DNA from: Cristatella mucedo
Taxonomy: Eukaryota; Bryozoa; Phylactolaemata; Cristatellidae
Length of the DNA: 64,000 bases
NCBI GenBank assembly: GCA_009760855.2
Contig: WPIO01000038.1
Coordinates: forward strand, 628,501 to 692,500
Reading direction: 5' to 3'
Each line of letters begins with the position of its first letter. Within the stretch, counting starts at the first letter, position 1. A program made the translations under genes and the position numbers. The notes under the pieces were generated by a model, which was given only the letters and a program-made list of their open reading frames with translations, made no database searches and was not told the origin of the DNA. Below are positions 26,746-48,650 of this stretch, in pieces.

Positions 26746-27349
26746 TTAAGAGGAAGCTTTTCTCTTGACTAGTGAACAAATTCTTTCTGTTGTAATTTCG
26801 AGGAGTGCGTGGCACTTCCTACACTTCCTAGTCTATTATTTGGGCCGGCCGTGGCAATCTTTGTCTCCAGAGTCACCTCAAACTTCAGAGCGTCTTAGTG
26901 AGTATGTGGAACCCCATGCCTGTGTTGGCGTCACTGTTAGGGCAAAAATCGTGATGTAAGCTTGGTTTGTATTGAAGCATAAGAGACCCTTACTAAGCTT
27001 TTCCGAATCCCCGTACAGAACACTACGTGGCTGTTGACTTCTAGCGAGCGGCCGCCCCGCTGGTGAGATGGAAGCGCCTAGCAGCTCAAACAGCGACGCC
27101 ATTCAGCGCTCGAGGCGGTGACGTCGCGCCGGACATAGGTGCGACACGTTCGTAAGTGACACGTTCGACAGCGTAGGTTCGCAACTAAATTTACATATCG
27201 TTTACGTTCGTCTCAAAATGACAGCAACAGAATTTCCAAAGCACCGGGATAGTTGCACCGCCGATCACTGTAACGTGGGTTGATCAGTGTAACCCTCTGT
27301 GACGCGAGGCGACGCGATCTGTCGATCGCCGGTCGATGGCCTGATTCCA

Positions 27350-27396
27350 GCGATCCTGCAGCTGCTGCTCTTGATCTGCAGCAGCTGCAGGATCGC
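27350..27396. repeat. Perfect 19-bp inverted repeat, 9-base loop
   Basis: Arm 27350-27368 (GCGATCCTGCAGCTGCTGC), loop TCTTGATCT, arm 27378-27396 an exact complement. A transcript would fold into a perfect hairpin, shorter than a usual microRNA precursor. Confidence 0.9.
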
Positions 27397-28208
27397 CGAG
27401 GATACAGCCAGACGGACGGAGGCTGCTTATAAATTATGATGCTATGCAAATTTCGTTCAGATGCCACAGGGGAGTGCAGGATGAGCCGGTTTTGAGTGCT
27501 AAACCTTTTAACCTCCAAATCACGTTTGGTTTGCCCATAGCTAATAAGTTGGTTTATCGTCATTTAATTTGATAAAGTTTGCTGCCGACGGAGGGACAGA
27601 AGACTTCTCTTTTTTTTGGGAATATGTGCTGTCTTTTCGGTTGTAAGTGGCCATATCTGCTCAAGCAATGGCATGGCTGTGCTGGATGCATTTAGATAAA
27701 ACAGCCAGCTACCTGAAAGCCATTTTTGGTTTTTTTCTCATTCGCAGAAAGATTAGAGGTGGGTGGGGGAGGGCTTCGGCGAATCGCTCAATGGAGGCCC
27801 AGATACAAATGAGCCTGATGCAGTGCGAGCCAGTGAGCCAGCAGGAACCTGCCACGATGTCTGATAAAGCTTGCGGGTTTAAACCGAGCGATAAAGTGCT
27901 TCCACTTCGCTACCACTACAAGCTGGGGCCAGGGTCCATCAGCTAGCTATTCTGTTGCATAGTCTGATACCTGAAGTAGTTGCCGCAAAAATACTTGTCT
28001 GCCTCTGCATGAATGAGTGTTATGTTACTGTGTCTCCGGCTGCAGCAGCGCTAATGGAGTCTCACGGAGACACGAAGACGCGAGCGGGCGAACGTGAGCG
28101 GTGAACTCAATCTTTATTCCTCCAGCGGGTACATATATGAGCTAGGGGCTGACTCACCACAGATAAGGGAGTGCACTCGTGGTGAGCCACCGTGGTGGGC
28201 CACATGAA

Positions 28209-28292
28209 CACATCAAAGGCCGCACAGAGCCTACCGCCCAAACACCCACCCACATCAAAGGCCGCACCGAGCCAACTGCCCAGACGCCCACT
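28209..28292 (+). repeat. 42-bp direct duplication
   Basis: CACATCAAAGGCCGCAC(A/C)G starts at 28209 and 28251; the units differ at a few bases. Confidence 0.88.
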
Positions 28293-28933
28293 GAGAGCGG
28301 GGCACACACCAGTGGCCGAAAAGCAACAGCCACACACAACATGAGACGGACGAATCAGCCGACTTATCGGCCAAATGGACAAATAAACATTCGGGCCGCT
28401 GCGTCGAAGTTTCCGATTCGGTAAAATTGTCATGCATGTAGTACATTCCTGAAAAAGTTAGTCTGCTCTCCTTGCCTGCAACATATACAGTTCTCGTAAA
28501 CACGGTGGCTACTCGTCTCGTCAATTACTTAAAAACAAGAGCTGTCTCTTAAACAGCAATTCGTCCTGCCACGTTTCAACGAATTATCCTTGTAGCTGAC
28601 TCATCCGTCTTAATATTGAGCCTCCCTTTATTTATTATAAGTCCATAAGTGGGTTCACGAGTTCACTCGTGAAATCATTGCCTCTGTTGATAGCTATTTG
28701 ATCAAAGGCAAATGAATCCTCACTGTGCAAACCTGTTTCCGATGACATAGATGCAAATCAAAAACGAGTCGAGTACATGCCTAAACTAGAGAGACAGACC
28801 GACTAGGCCTACCGGAGACTGCGCCTAACAGTTCGTCATAACTCTAGGATTGACCACTACATCCTGCACTTTTTTGTTTCGGAAAAATTAAAATCTTCTG
28901 CTGAGGTTCGTTGCTTTCTTTTTGCCTGTTGGG

Positions 28934-29112
28934 AAGTCGTTCTCAACCTTAATAACGCCGCGATTCTTTAACGCAACTTCTCATATTCTGGCGACTCCCA
29001 ACCAAAAAATTATTGGCTGCGAAATGTAGACAGGCCGATGGTATTAGGCGACTCATGTGAAAGGGTCGTTCGACCGCCAAATGGGTCGCGACCTGCAGGT
29101 TGAGAACCACTG
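28934..29112 (-). mobile_element. SPIN/URR1-like hAT MITE
   Basis: 179 bases. The right end GGTTGAGAACCACTG and left end AAGTCGTTCTCAACC pair at 13 of 15 positions. The right subterminal region holds CCGATGG, TAGGCGACTC, GTGAAAGGGTCGTTCGACCG and GGGTCGCGACCTGCAG, the layout I know from vertebrate hAT-Charlie MITEs and SPIN elements. The left part holds ATGCCGCGA-like and GACTCCCAACC blocks, also in the expected order. Flanking octamers CTGTTGGG and CCTTAGGG agree at 5 of 8, a worn target duplication. No transposase is encoded. Confidence 0.75.
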
Positions 29113-29571
29113 CCTTAGGGGGTCTCGTTTGATGGCGCAGCCCTGCCTGAATGCCGCCGTATGCACTTGCTGCGATCTTTGCACGAACCAGTGGATGTCG
29201 TTAGCTATGGATCTTACTGACGGGCGGCCATGACGGTCGTCGTGCCTGCATTTTCTGGCTGGCTTAAGCATGACACTCTCAGCCGTTGAGCACTAAATGC
29301 CGTGCATGACATTGCCCCTTTGGGTATGGTTTCTCTAGCAGCGCATTGTCAAGCACCTTGATAAAGAGAAATTTTTCTTTTGGACTAATACGAGCGGACT
29401 ATTATGGGAATATCTGCCGGGCTAAATGCAGATGAGGTACAGAGTAATCATCCGAAAGAGGGGAGACAGCGAGATTATGAGCAAGACGGAAATCTAAAAG
29501 GAATAGTAAATAGCTGATAGTAAAGTGAAATGAGCGATTGAATAGAGAAAAATTAGGAAAGAGATGAAGCG

Positions 29572-29619
29572 AGAGAGAGAGAGAGTGAGTGTGTGTGTGT
29601 GTGTGTGAGAGAGCGAGAG

Positions 29620-29664
<45 letters not shown>

Positions 29665-29732
29665 GAGAGAGAGAGAGTGAGAGAGAGAGAGAGTGTGTGT
29701 GTGTGTGAGAGAGCGAGAGAGTGAGAGAGAGA

Positions 29733-29773
<41 letters not shown>

Positions 29774-29794
29774 TGTGTGTGTGTGAGAGAGCGA

Positions 29795-29882
<88 letters not shown>
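29572..29882. repeat. Compound (GA)n/(GT)n array with higher-order repeats
   Basis: GA runs interrupted by GTGTGTGTGTG and GAGCGAGAGAG blocks in a recurring order, at least three times, ending in about 75 bases of pure GA. Confidence 0.95.
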
Positions 29883-29884
<2 letters not shown>

Positions 29885-30029
29885 CCCCAGAATAGACCAG
29901 ATTTGATCGTAACGTATGGATTTTCTTTATCTTAGGCATCTACGGTTATACAACTAATGGACTAAAATAAATGCCTTTGGGTGAAAAAGTTTGAACGGCC
30001 AACATGACACTTCTGTTTTTCATGGTCTT

Positions 30030-31095
30030 TAAAATAATAATAATAATACATTTATATAGCGCTCTCGGAGAACTCAATTTTTAGGCACTTTACATTTGCA
30101 GCAAAGAAAGTGCCATGGAATAGTTAGTGGTAGCTTGCTCAATAAACAGCAACATGGCAAGGGATGAGATGCACAGGGTCATCACGAATAAGCACATAAA
30201 GGACGAATCGCAGGAGCCACTAAATGCTGTCATAAATAGATGCGTGTTTAGTTTCTTTTAAATGTGGACAAGTTATTTGATTTCATGAGCATGTCAAGAG
30301 TGAGCTCCAGGCTTTGAGAGCATACGAACTAAAGGCACGGTCTCAAGAGGATTTCAGGTTTGTAGAAGGTATAGGTAAACAGTTAGATTCCGAAAAGCAG
30401 GTGGTACATAAGCTTAGCCTGATGGGGGAGTACACATAAAGGGTAGGCTGGAGCAAAAAAATAAACGGGCCTCGAAGTGAGTGACAAAACCTTGAAATCG
30501 ATGCGTTGCTTGACTGGGAACCGGTGCAGGTCGGCGAGAAGTGGTAAAACGTGACATCTGCGACGCTCACGGCAGACAAGCTTAGCTGCAGAGTTTTGCA
30601 CCTGCTGTAGCCGCCTGAGTGCACAGGCCGGTAGACCAGCAAGCAGTAAGTTACCGAATTCAAGAAGGCATGTCATAAATGCATGTACCAATGTAGATGT
30701 GGCATCCCTGTCTAAACACACCCGAATTTTAGCAATTTTATTTAGGTGAAAGTAGGCACACTTGACTGCGGAGCTAATGAGGTCGTCTAATGAAAGGTAA
30801 CTTTGGAACAAGACACCTAGATTTCGTGCAGATTCAGCATATATATGCGCGCAAAGCCGACATTGAGTGTTAACCATTTCCATTTCTGAATCGCACTTGG
30901 TTTGCCCATAACCTTTAAGTTGATTTTACCATCATTCAACTTAAGAAAGTTTGCTGCCATCCATGTGCGGATGTCGTCAATGCATTCAGCAAGGAAGAGA
31001 GTTGAGAGAATTCGTCGTGCTGGGAAGCCGGAAGGGATCAAAGCAAAGGTACACAGCTGAATGTCATCCGCTTAGAAGTGAAAGCCTATATTGCG
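30030..31095 (-). mobile_element. LINE 3' half with reverse transcriptase C-terminus
   Basis: From the (TAA)n tail at 30035 up through AGLPACALRRLQQVQ, LDDLISSAVKCAYFHLNK and IDDIRTWMAANFLKLND to a remnant of the FHFYADD box at about 31080. Frame breaks near 30380 and 30820. One of the better-kept copies. Confidence 0.85.
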
Positions 31096-31149
31096 CGCGG
31101 AAATCGCACTTGCCATCTGGAGAGAGTCTCGAGCAGCGAGCGTCCGATA

Positions 31150-31735
31150 CTTCAAGAGGTTCTGTTGCTCCCTTTTAGATTCACAGATTCTCTTCCTCCA
31201 GCCTACCTACCTATCCGAACTACTTCCTAATCAGGCTAGGCATTGTACGACTACCCGGTCGTCTGACTCATATCGCTTATCTTTGAGTCTGAAGAGTTTA
31301 ATCTGCTGCAGAATGTGCCTTTTAAGCAACAGCAATGCAAATCCTCAAAATTGCATTGCGCCATAAGAGAGCGTGAACTTCTTCTTCACACATACGTAGA
31401 TACGCTGTAAAGGAAGCTGGAGGTCAATATGGTTAGTGATAGCATGCACCGAACCACCCCGTAAGTTAATATACTTGCAACGCCCGGAGTTTTCGTCCGA
31501 CTGATGCCAAGACTTTCCCTAACTTTACAGCATTTCCTGAAAGCTATAAAGGCTCATATAATTCAAAGATATTATGGTTCTGTGTGAACTTTTCTGTGCA
31601 TGCTTTTACATGCTGACAGTGCAGGTTTTTATTTACCAATTAGGATAACTTTAACTTTGCAGTATATTTTAAGTGCCTTGAATAAGATTTAGAAGAGATT
31701 TAGTTTTTTCGGTTGCTAAACAAATATCTCATTAT
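31150..31735 (+). mobile_element. LINE 3' fragment head-to-head with the previous one
   Basis: Reads LQPTYLSELLPNQAR and a decayed 3' UTR ending in ATTATTATTG. Its 5' end nearly meets the 5' end of the minus-strand copy. Both keep a 3' tail, so these are two insertions and not one twin-primed inversion. Confidence 0.65.
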
Positions 31736-32699
31736 TATTGCTACACATAAGTTTGTTAGTCTAAAATATGTGCAGCTATTCTTACGTATATACAGGCTTA
31801 TATGCATGCAGTTTTCACTTGCCATTATTTTAATGAAAGTCAGCGGTAGGATTTGCGGTCAATATTGGTTTGCTGCAAGCGAACGGACATATATTGCACC
31901 ACGATATTGCCCAAAGAACTGTAAAAGTAGCCGCATACATTTATGCCACAACGGTCTGGCTTTAAGCTAATAATGTTTTATTGGTTGCATGCAAACTTTG
32001 ATATTGGTTCTAGTTGTCAATGTGCAATTTGATTAGCTTTCGAGTAACCTTGCAACCTGCTTGCAATATTAATGTCTTTTGATGACTGCAGGGTTGACCT
32101 GTGTCGCTTATGAGGCTATTTTCAAGCGCCATCGTATCTTTTGGTGGAACAACATTTTGGGGTGTTTCTAGGTATTGTCTCATTAACAGTTGTCAGCATG
32201 CAGCAATGAATTGTACCCTGCAGCTTAGGTCCTTATGAAACCACTCCGAAGGCCAGAAAAGCTCCGAATGGTACAAACTAGTTCTTTATTCAAAATAATA
32301 ATAAAAAATGCACTCTTCCTAATCAGTTTTGTACAAATGCTTACGAGTATTGTGATACTTACAAATTATCCAATGACTTTTCTCCTTATTAGGCCACCAG
32401 CGAGGCAATGATGAGCAGTACCTTACATTCACATGACGCCACTACGGTTCACTCAAGCACGTCAATACACTAACATGATTACGTCGAATTAGAGTTGTGT
32501 TTCGCCTTTAACGAATGTATTTCTTAGCTTAAGAACGATGAAAATTATTAAATACGTCAACAGACGAGTCATTTGTTGCTTCTGAGCTTCTGAGCCGGTA
32601 AGCCCACGCTCGTTTTATAATATCGATTTCAGCACGGAGGCTTCGTCTGGCAATTTGGGCCACAACTTCTAGGAAAAAATAATCCACTTTATTAGTAAT

Positions 32700-32875
32700 A
32701 ACAATGCTAGCTGATCTAAAATAATATTTTCTTATAGCGAAAGAAGAACCTTATTGGCGATCACCACCGCTTGCAGTATCAATAAAGGATCGCCCAGAGC
32801 AGGATTCGAACCCATGATCTCGGGACCGAGATCGTACAAAGCAACCACCTGACCTCGTGAGCCATCGCGGCTTTT
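32700..32875 (-). mobile_element. SINE family B copy
   Basis: ACCACCGCTTGCAGTATCAA, B box complement GGATTCGAACCCATGATC, CGGGACCGAGATCGTACAA and GTGAGCCATCGCGGC. Next to a decayed LINE. Confidence 0.85.
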
Positions 32876-32949
32876 GCACTCAGCCCACATATTACAAAGT
32901 AAACAAGCGGAACTCTCCACCGTTCACACTTCCCGACAGTCATTATTAT

Positions 32950-34160
32950 AACTTTAACTGGCACAGGCCATCCCAGAAGCCTTTAGAGCCCGGCGTAGCC
33001 CGCGGATTGGTGCTCGGTCCACTTCTTTTCACAATTTACATATTCATCTTGACGACATAATCGTCGTGCACAACGCATAGCTGTTAACTTTTGCAGATGA
33101 CTCACACGATGACTCGCTGTATCTGTCCTTTGATCCCTACGTATCCTCCAGCAAGTCAAGCCCTCTCAACTCCTTTGCTGCTGATATCGCTGACGTCGGC
33201 ACTTCAATGGCAGCAAACCTCAAATTAAATGACGATAAGGCCAGCTTCTTAGTTATTTGAAAAGGTTCGGGTACTCAGACATTGGAAATGCTAATCCTCA
33301 AAATTGGTTCGGCTAGCATATCTAACGGAGCCTCAGCGTGCCATCTGTCACATCAGCTCCACAGGAAGCCTGCATCTTTTAGCTAGGTATCGCTGCAAAA
33401 ATTCGGCCTGCTAAAGTAAACAAGCCACAGACAAGCTGATCCATGCATTTTTGACGTCCCTTCTTCTCTAATTCATTACAACATGCAGGTCTACACGCCA
33501 GTGTAGCAAAATGCTTACAGTCGGTGCAAAACTCTTCAGCTAACCCATATCTGTCGCTTAAGTTGCAATAGCCAGATTACATTATTATTACAATTACAAT
33601 TACAATAGCCAGATTACACCACTTTTCACCGACCCGAGCTAGCTTCGCATCAAGCAGCATATGCAATGCAAGATTCTGTTACTCAAGTTTTGGCCCATTT
33701 ACTCTCTTACTTAAGAAGACCTATCCGAAATACTTGATACTCAGGCTGTGAGTATTACCACCTGTTCTTCAGTATCGAGTCTTGCTGTGCTTCGAACCAC
33801 CCTCGAACCCTTTGGAAGCCATGCCCTTTTGTTCGTAGGCTTTCAAAGCCTGGAATTCACTCCCAACTGAAGTCGCAACACCCCTTTGACTCAATTGAAA
33901 AGAAGATAAACACCATTTATTTATTTCTCACAGCATCTTATGAATGTTATGGATCTCATGGATCTTATGGATCTCATGGATATGGATCTTATGGATCCGT
34001 GTGAATTTTCCTTTGCCCGCATATGCGTGCCGACGATGTGTGCATGCCATGAGTAACCAATCGGCGCGCTTGGTTTGCAGCTTGTGTAAAGTTCGTGTGA
34101 AGAGATTTAGTTCTATAGGGCACCATGAAATTTCTTCTACTTCTTCTCATTATTACTATT
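32950..34160 (+). mobile_element. Decayed LINE, reverse transcriptase core to 3' end
   Basis: GLVLGPLLFTIYIF at 32999-33040 matches the G.VLGPLLF motif, followed by a FADD-like box near 33090, NLKLNDDKASFLVI and the C-terminal region. It ends TCATTATTACTATT. Many frame breaks and small duplications near 33560 and 33950. Confidence 0.75.
33943..33997 (+). repeat. ATGGATCT tandem repeat
   Basis: Six loose copies of ATGGATCT(C/T) inside the decayed LINE 3' region. Confidence 0.8.
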
Positions 34161-35509
34161 AACTAGCAGAGACACTCTAACATTTCTGAGAATGTCGTTC
34201 GTTGTGCAATTAAAAACATCCCGACTCAGCGTGGAATGATTCGCCGAAAGTCGTTCCCGTACTGACTTGCCAGGTTTGATGCTTTAATAGTTTAGCAGGT
34301 TTTCTACTTCTAGTTTTAGTGTCTTCAATAGTAAAGCCAACAAGGAGACTTGACACATATCTCTTTCATTCTCCTGGTCTAATGTCCACTTTCCAATGGG
34401 TGGCATGAGAGCAGCCTTTTAAGGATGCAGGGACGGCCCTCAAAGGCACAGCACAAGATTGTTATGTTCCTCACAAGTCTCACATGGGGGCGTCATCAAA
34501 TCGAATTCAGGGATCTCGCGAACCTCGGAGATTCAGGGATCTAAAGGGCTATTTGTCTTCTTAGACCGGGGTATGGAATTCAAGATAGGTGAGCCGGAGT
34601 TGCGTTGAAAGTGATCCTCATTAAGATTGAGGAAGAAATGGAGAGTCAACCGAGATGCTACCATAGGGGTGGCCAAAGTCAGGGGCTTCATCGCTGCAAG
34701 GATCGCTACGTATTTTTCTGAACTTGTGGCTTAGACGAGTAAAACGAGTAGAACGAGTGGTTTAGGAGATGGCTGATAGTCGTAATCAGTATTTATTTTG
34801 CGTTCATTGTTTTCAATCTATTAGAGTATGATTATGATGGTATGATTAACGATGTCAAACTAGCCAACGAGACCAGGCAATGTTTTAGCCAGTGCCTTCG
34901 CTCCTGCCAGAGCTGCTAATGTAAATATCCAGCTGAACCGCCAGCCGTATTTTTGAATCGCTCCAAAAAACCACAAGAGATTCAGTAGTGCGAGAGAGAA
35001 AGAATAATGGCAATAGTATGTCGTTTTTATTGCGGCCTAAATCAGCTAATCTCCGTCCGGGTGCTTTACGACCCACTGCAAGAGAATGTAGATAATCGAG
35101 GCAAAATGCGAAATGCCCAGCGCCCAGCGCTTAGATAAGAAAGCAAGAGAGCAAAGCAATTAGTATGCTTGTGCGAGCATACTAAAGGGCACCAGAGGGC
35201 ACCAAATGACGCCACTGGTTAGTGGGAAATCTGGCCAGTAACGTGCGGGTAATTATGAACTGGCATGCGTGCAAAGAACACAGGGACAAAAGTACATATG
35301 CTCACCAGGATGAAGGGGCGGCTGAATGAGACAGATGCCTCTTTCTTCGGCCGAGACTTAAAAAAGTATTTCCGGCAGCGACTGAAGCCGGGAGCGAGAT
35401 GAAAGTATTTGGTTCGTACGAACCGACGGTGGATCGCCATTGAGTTTCAATTTAGAGCGAGCGATGTCTCAAAATACCAAAAACCGAAAAGTGGGCGGTA
35501 CAAGAGCGA

Positions 35510-35640
35510 TGAGATGTAATAGTACTGGGATTCAACAGCCTCATTTATTAAGAGGCAGAAGAGCCCGAGTGGTTACCTCCCGGCTTGCAGCGAGCAATAA
35601 AGGATTGCCAATTGCTAAACTCAAACCCGCAACCTGGGTA
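35510..35640 (-). mobile_element. Decayed SINE family B copy abutting a LINE tail
   Basis: ACAGCCTCATTTATTAAGAG, CGGCTTGCAGCGAGCAATAA and TCAAACCCGCAACCTGGG; the head is cut where the LINE (AAT)n tail begins. Confidence 0.55.
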
Positions 35641-36290
35641 ATAATAATGATAATAATAATGAATTTGTATAGCGCCCTTAGAGAACTAAATCTCTCTCTA
35701 GGAATTTTACAGAAGCTGCATATAAAGCATCACCAAATGTCAGGTGGTAAAATCCGCAAGCGGCAGGCATAGTGTAAGCAGGTACGTGCACGCGAAGGAC
35801 GAAGACCCAAAATCCGATAATGAAGTGCGAGCAACTTACCGCTCGGCTAAGACCGAGGGGTGCACAATAGAAGATACTGTTGTGAGCGAGCAAAGTGGCC
35901 TGTAATCCAGACAGAGACCTTGATGTCAATCGGATTCTTGATAGAGAGCCAGTGAAGCTGACGCAGCTGCTGTGTGATGTGTGGCTGCTACTTCGTCGCT
36001 CCAGTTTCAGATGTCAAACGGTAAAGTGTGGGAATCCTAAATAAGGGACTAACAGTTATCTAAACGTGAGGTCACGAACGCTGGAACTAATTTGGCTGCC
36101 GTAATCTGGCTATGGCAGTCCCTGATTTTGGTGACGTTTCAAAGCCGAAATTGGGCCTACTTGACAGTTGAGGCAATGTGCTCATCCAGTTCAAGTCCTT
36201 TTAGAATAGTTTATCCAGATTACAGACAGATTGTTGCCTCTGTAATGCTTCTAGCTGAGCCATTCTTCAGAGCTTAGGGTGCTTAAACTA
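35640..36290 (-). mobile_element. Diverged LINE 3' fragment
   Basis: AATAATGATAATAATAATGA then TATAGCGCCCTTAGAGAAC marks the tail. The body is only faintly like the other copies, so this is an older insertion or a sister subfamily. Confidence 0.55.
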
Positions 36291-36299
36291 GTGTAACAC

Positions 36300-38155
36300 T
36301 GGGCTTGCTCAAAAATATTTAGGTTTCGCCTGCTATCATTATGCTGCAGCAAGTCAGTGGCTATCAGAGTGCGAATGTTTTCGAAGTAAGCTGAGAGGGA
36401 GGTGAGTCGGATGGTGAGCAAGAATTTGACGAGTTGAAACGTAAGTAGAGCTTAGTATAATCGAATTAGAAATGAAAGACACAAATATGGGTTACCAATT
36501 GTATAAAATAAATCAGGCAGTCCATCTTCAAAGTGGCATCCCTACTGGACTTCTTACCCTCCGCATCTTACATTATCTCAATATCCACCTTCAATTTGCA
36601 TCTACTAACCTAATCTAGAAATTAATTTCGATGTTCTTATCCAAATATGAGAAGACGTCAAGCCTTGTAGACCCGCATGCACATTGCTTCTCTCTCTTGA
36701 GATGCATATATTTGCTGCTGACTTGCATAACTTACATAAAAAGATAATAATCATTTGGCGATGAAATCAGCCAAAGAATTTAGAAAAGAGTGCACATTGA
36801 AAAAGTGAGCACTAAGAAAAGAAAGGGTTCAATGACCTAGGCCTTGAGGCGACCCATGCTTAAGACAAAGCCGAAGCCAGAGGTGGACGGGAGGCAATTG
36901 CCTCCCCTCCCCGTTGATGGGGCCACTACCAGGGCCGCCCTCTATACTCACGCACATGCGCCCTCTTCTGATTTTAAATTTTCATCGTATATTCTCTTAT
37001 ATAACCTAAATATTATTATTCCTAGCGCGTTGTATGGGCTCTTGCACTAAGGTTCTTGCCGAAAGCACATCGCGTATGAAGGCGCTAGAGTCAAGTCCTT
37101 GCTAAAAGAGTGACAATTGTTGACGGAGCTGGCGTCTCCAAATACGGCTAGCGAACGAGTGGCGGATGCAGCCTCATTACACTGGTATGTTTGCGGTGGG
37201 TATCAGAGCACGGAAGAAATACAGAGCGCCCATTTATATAATTAATATAAAAATTCCACATCGTTAATACAGACCAGTCTATTATATAGCTTAGAGGCAC
37301 GTGTGTATAGCACCAGCCATCAGCTTACAACTTTCTAGTTCGAAACCCAGAGCACAAATGAGCATAAATTCAGATTACCGGCTATACTTTGTAAACTATA
37401 AATAGTTATATATCGGGTAATACATCTATTATATTTCGGGAGCAGTTACTGTTATATTAGTCTCTAGGGCTCTCATAATCTTGCTGAATGGAGCATGCCA
37501 ACGTTGGAATTTGTTCTTTGACTGTTTCGCAAAAAGGCACGATCGGTAGATAAAAATTCTCCTTTCAGTCAGCTACCGGCTGAAAAATTAAAGAATGTCC
37601 AGGTATCTTTCATTTCAGCATCATCGATTAATGAATGTTGAACCAATAGAATCTTTTCGTTAACAATAAAAAGGTTTAAAGGACTCATTGTATCGTTCTT
37701 GCAATCCGCTCGAGCAACAGCACCTAGTGGCTCTGCAGGCTACATTTCGAGTGACGGACATCCTACCATTGTAACATGCTCATTCTCAAAGCGGCAGATT
37801 GTTTCTTAGTGGTCCAGACATCTGGCCGATTTGCACACAGCCGCTGAAGCGCTAAATACTTTAGTCCACAGCTTGAGTTTTAGATCAAGAGCTTGGGCAC
37901 CATTACAAAATGTAGATTCCTGCTCTGCACGTCAAAAATTCGCTTCGCAGCTTTTAAAGAGTCTGCTTGCTGCTCATAATACATTTAAGGTGCAATACCT
38001 TATATTCTGCATGTAAGCAATATTCGTCAATCTCCTAAAATGGCTGACGGGAAATGAGCTCCCAGCTGATACGAGGTGATAAACACAGCCGTGCTTGCTG
38101 ATTCAGCCAAAACAAAAGTGAAGCAGATCACAAAGATTGCAGTGAGCAGATTCTT
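36300..38155. other. Spacer downstream of gene A, nothing recognised
   Basis: AT-rich, no open frame above about 70 codons, no clear repeat. The stretch at 36880-36920 (GGCAATTGCCTCCCCTCCCC) resembles dispersed element ends but was not resolved. Confidence 0.5.
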
Positions 38156-38161
38156 TTTATT
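38156..38161 (-). promoter_or_regulatory. Candidate polyadenylation signal of gene A
   Basis: AATAAA on the minus strand about 650 bases past the gene A stop. It is the first copy I noticed downstream. The hexamer is common in AT-rich DNA, so this is only a candidate. Confidence 0.25.
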
Positions 38162-38814
38162 TTCTGTGTTAATTAAATGGCGACCGGCTCTGAAGTCTTC
38201 TTCGAGGCCACGAAGCACCCGCTTCTCTCAAGTGGCAAGTGGGCTGGTCACCTAATTACTTGGAGGAGCGAGGCCAGAGTCACATAACCACTATGACTGG
38301 CAAGGAACTGCGGTTTCGTTGCTCATTCGATAGTCACGAATGCACAGCCATCTACAGCCCAAGTGACTCGAACTCAGCTCCCCCTCGCCGCAGACTGCTG
38401 CTCGGAGATCGGCACCGGACTTGTATCTGACTTGACGTGAACGGGCAGCTTCGGTACAAGCGCAACCGAAGGACGCGGACGCGAGCGGGCGGCGGTCGCC
38501 AGCGAGTCAGCGGCCGCCCAGCGAGTCGCCGGCCGCCCAACCGTCCGTTCGCTGTTCGCCATGACATCGTAAGAAAAAAAAGCAGCGCATACGCGTATTG
38601 TCTGCTGCGGGTCGTCTGCTCAATGCCTGTGGATTGTCTGTTCTTGATATGTCGGCTTTCGAGCGTGCACAGCGTCGAGTAGGTACATTCTCCTGGCATG
38701 TCCAGCATAACATTCCGTTCGCATGCCGACGCTACTGCACCGATGTGCCTTTCGACGAGGCGTTTCCCGTGCACAGGACTTGGGCCACTCAGCTCGCACT
38801 CTTTGGCAGGGCTG

Positions 38815-48083
<9,269 letters not shown>

Positions 48084-48241
48084 TGGTTCGCGCTCCGCCG
48101 TCGCAGCCTCGACGGTCGCCTGAAACGCGAGCACCAAACGACGGCGGCCCGGATGCGCGGCAGCGACTCAAACTCGTCGGCCGTCGAGCGGCAAGTGGCA
48201 CCAGCCGGCTGCCTGCCCTGGGAACTGGTCGGGTGGGCGAA

Positions 48242-48296
48242 CACGCCGGGACGCCGCAGCAGCCCGGCGGCCGGGCCGCTGCGGCGTCCCGGCGTG
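48242..48296. repeat. Near-perfect 27-bp inverted repeat
   Basis: Arms 48242-48268 and 48270-48296 pair at 26 of 27 positions with one base between them and are very GC-rich. It lies 160 to 215 bases upstream of the gene A ATG, in its likely 5' UTR or promoter. On RNA it would be a very stable hairpin. Confidence 0.85.
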
Positions 48297-48650
48297 AAGC
48301 GCTCCGACGCAAAGCGCACGAGCTGAATGACTTCATTGTACAGCCTCTTCAGTCCAAATCCTCCTTCAGGAAACAGTGTTAACACCGAGTTGAGTGCGAC
48401 AGCAGTGTTCACACTGGAGCATTAATTTAATCCAGCCAAGCGTTTATGCAAATACAGCATCGATTTTCGTGCAAACAATTTTCGGCGAGCGGGTCTTTAG
48501 GTCGAAGCACGATCGGTAGAAGCTACCCGAAGGTCTACTCCCCTGATACCGCTTGGCGATCGACGGCTCCACGAGCTGCCGACAACGAGCGTACAATAGC
48601 AGGCTGAAGAAGCATAGCCTCTAGCTAAGCGGCCGAGCGTAAGTGAAGTG

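Noticed and set aside
30030-31735. Head-to-head LINE pair as a twin-priming inversion
   Set aside because: Both halves carry their own 3' tail; a twin-primed copy has only one.
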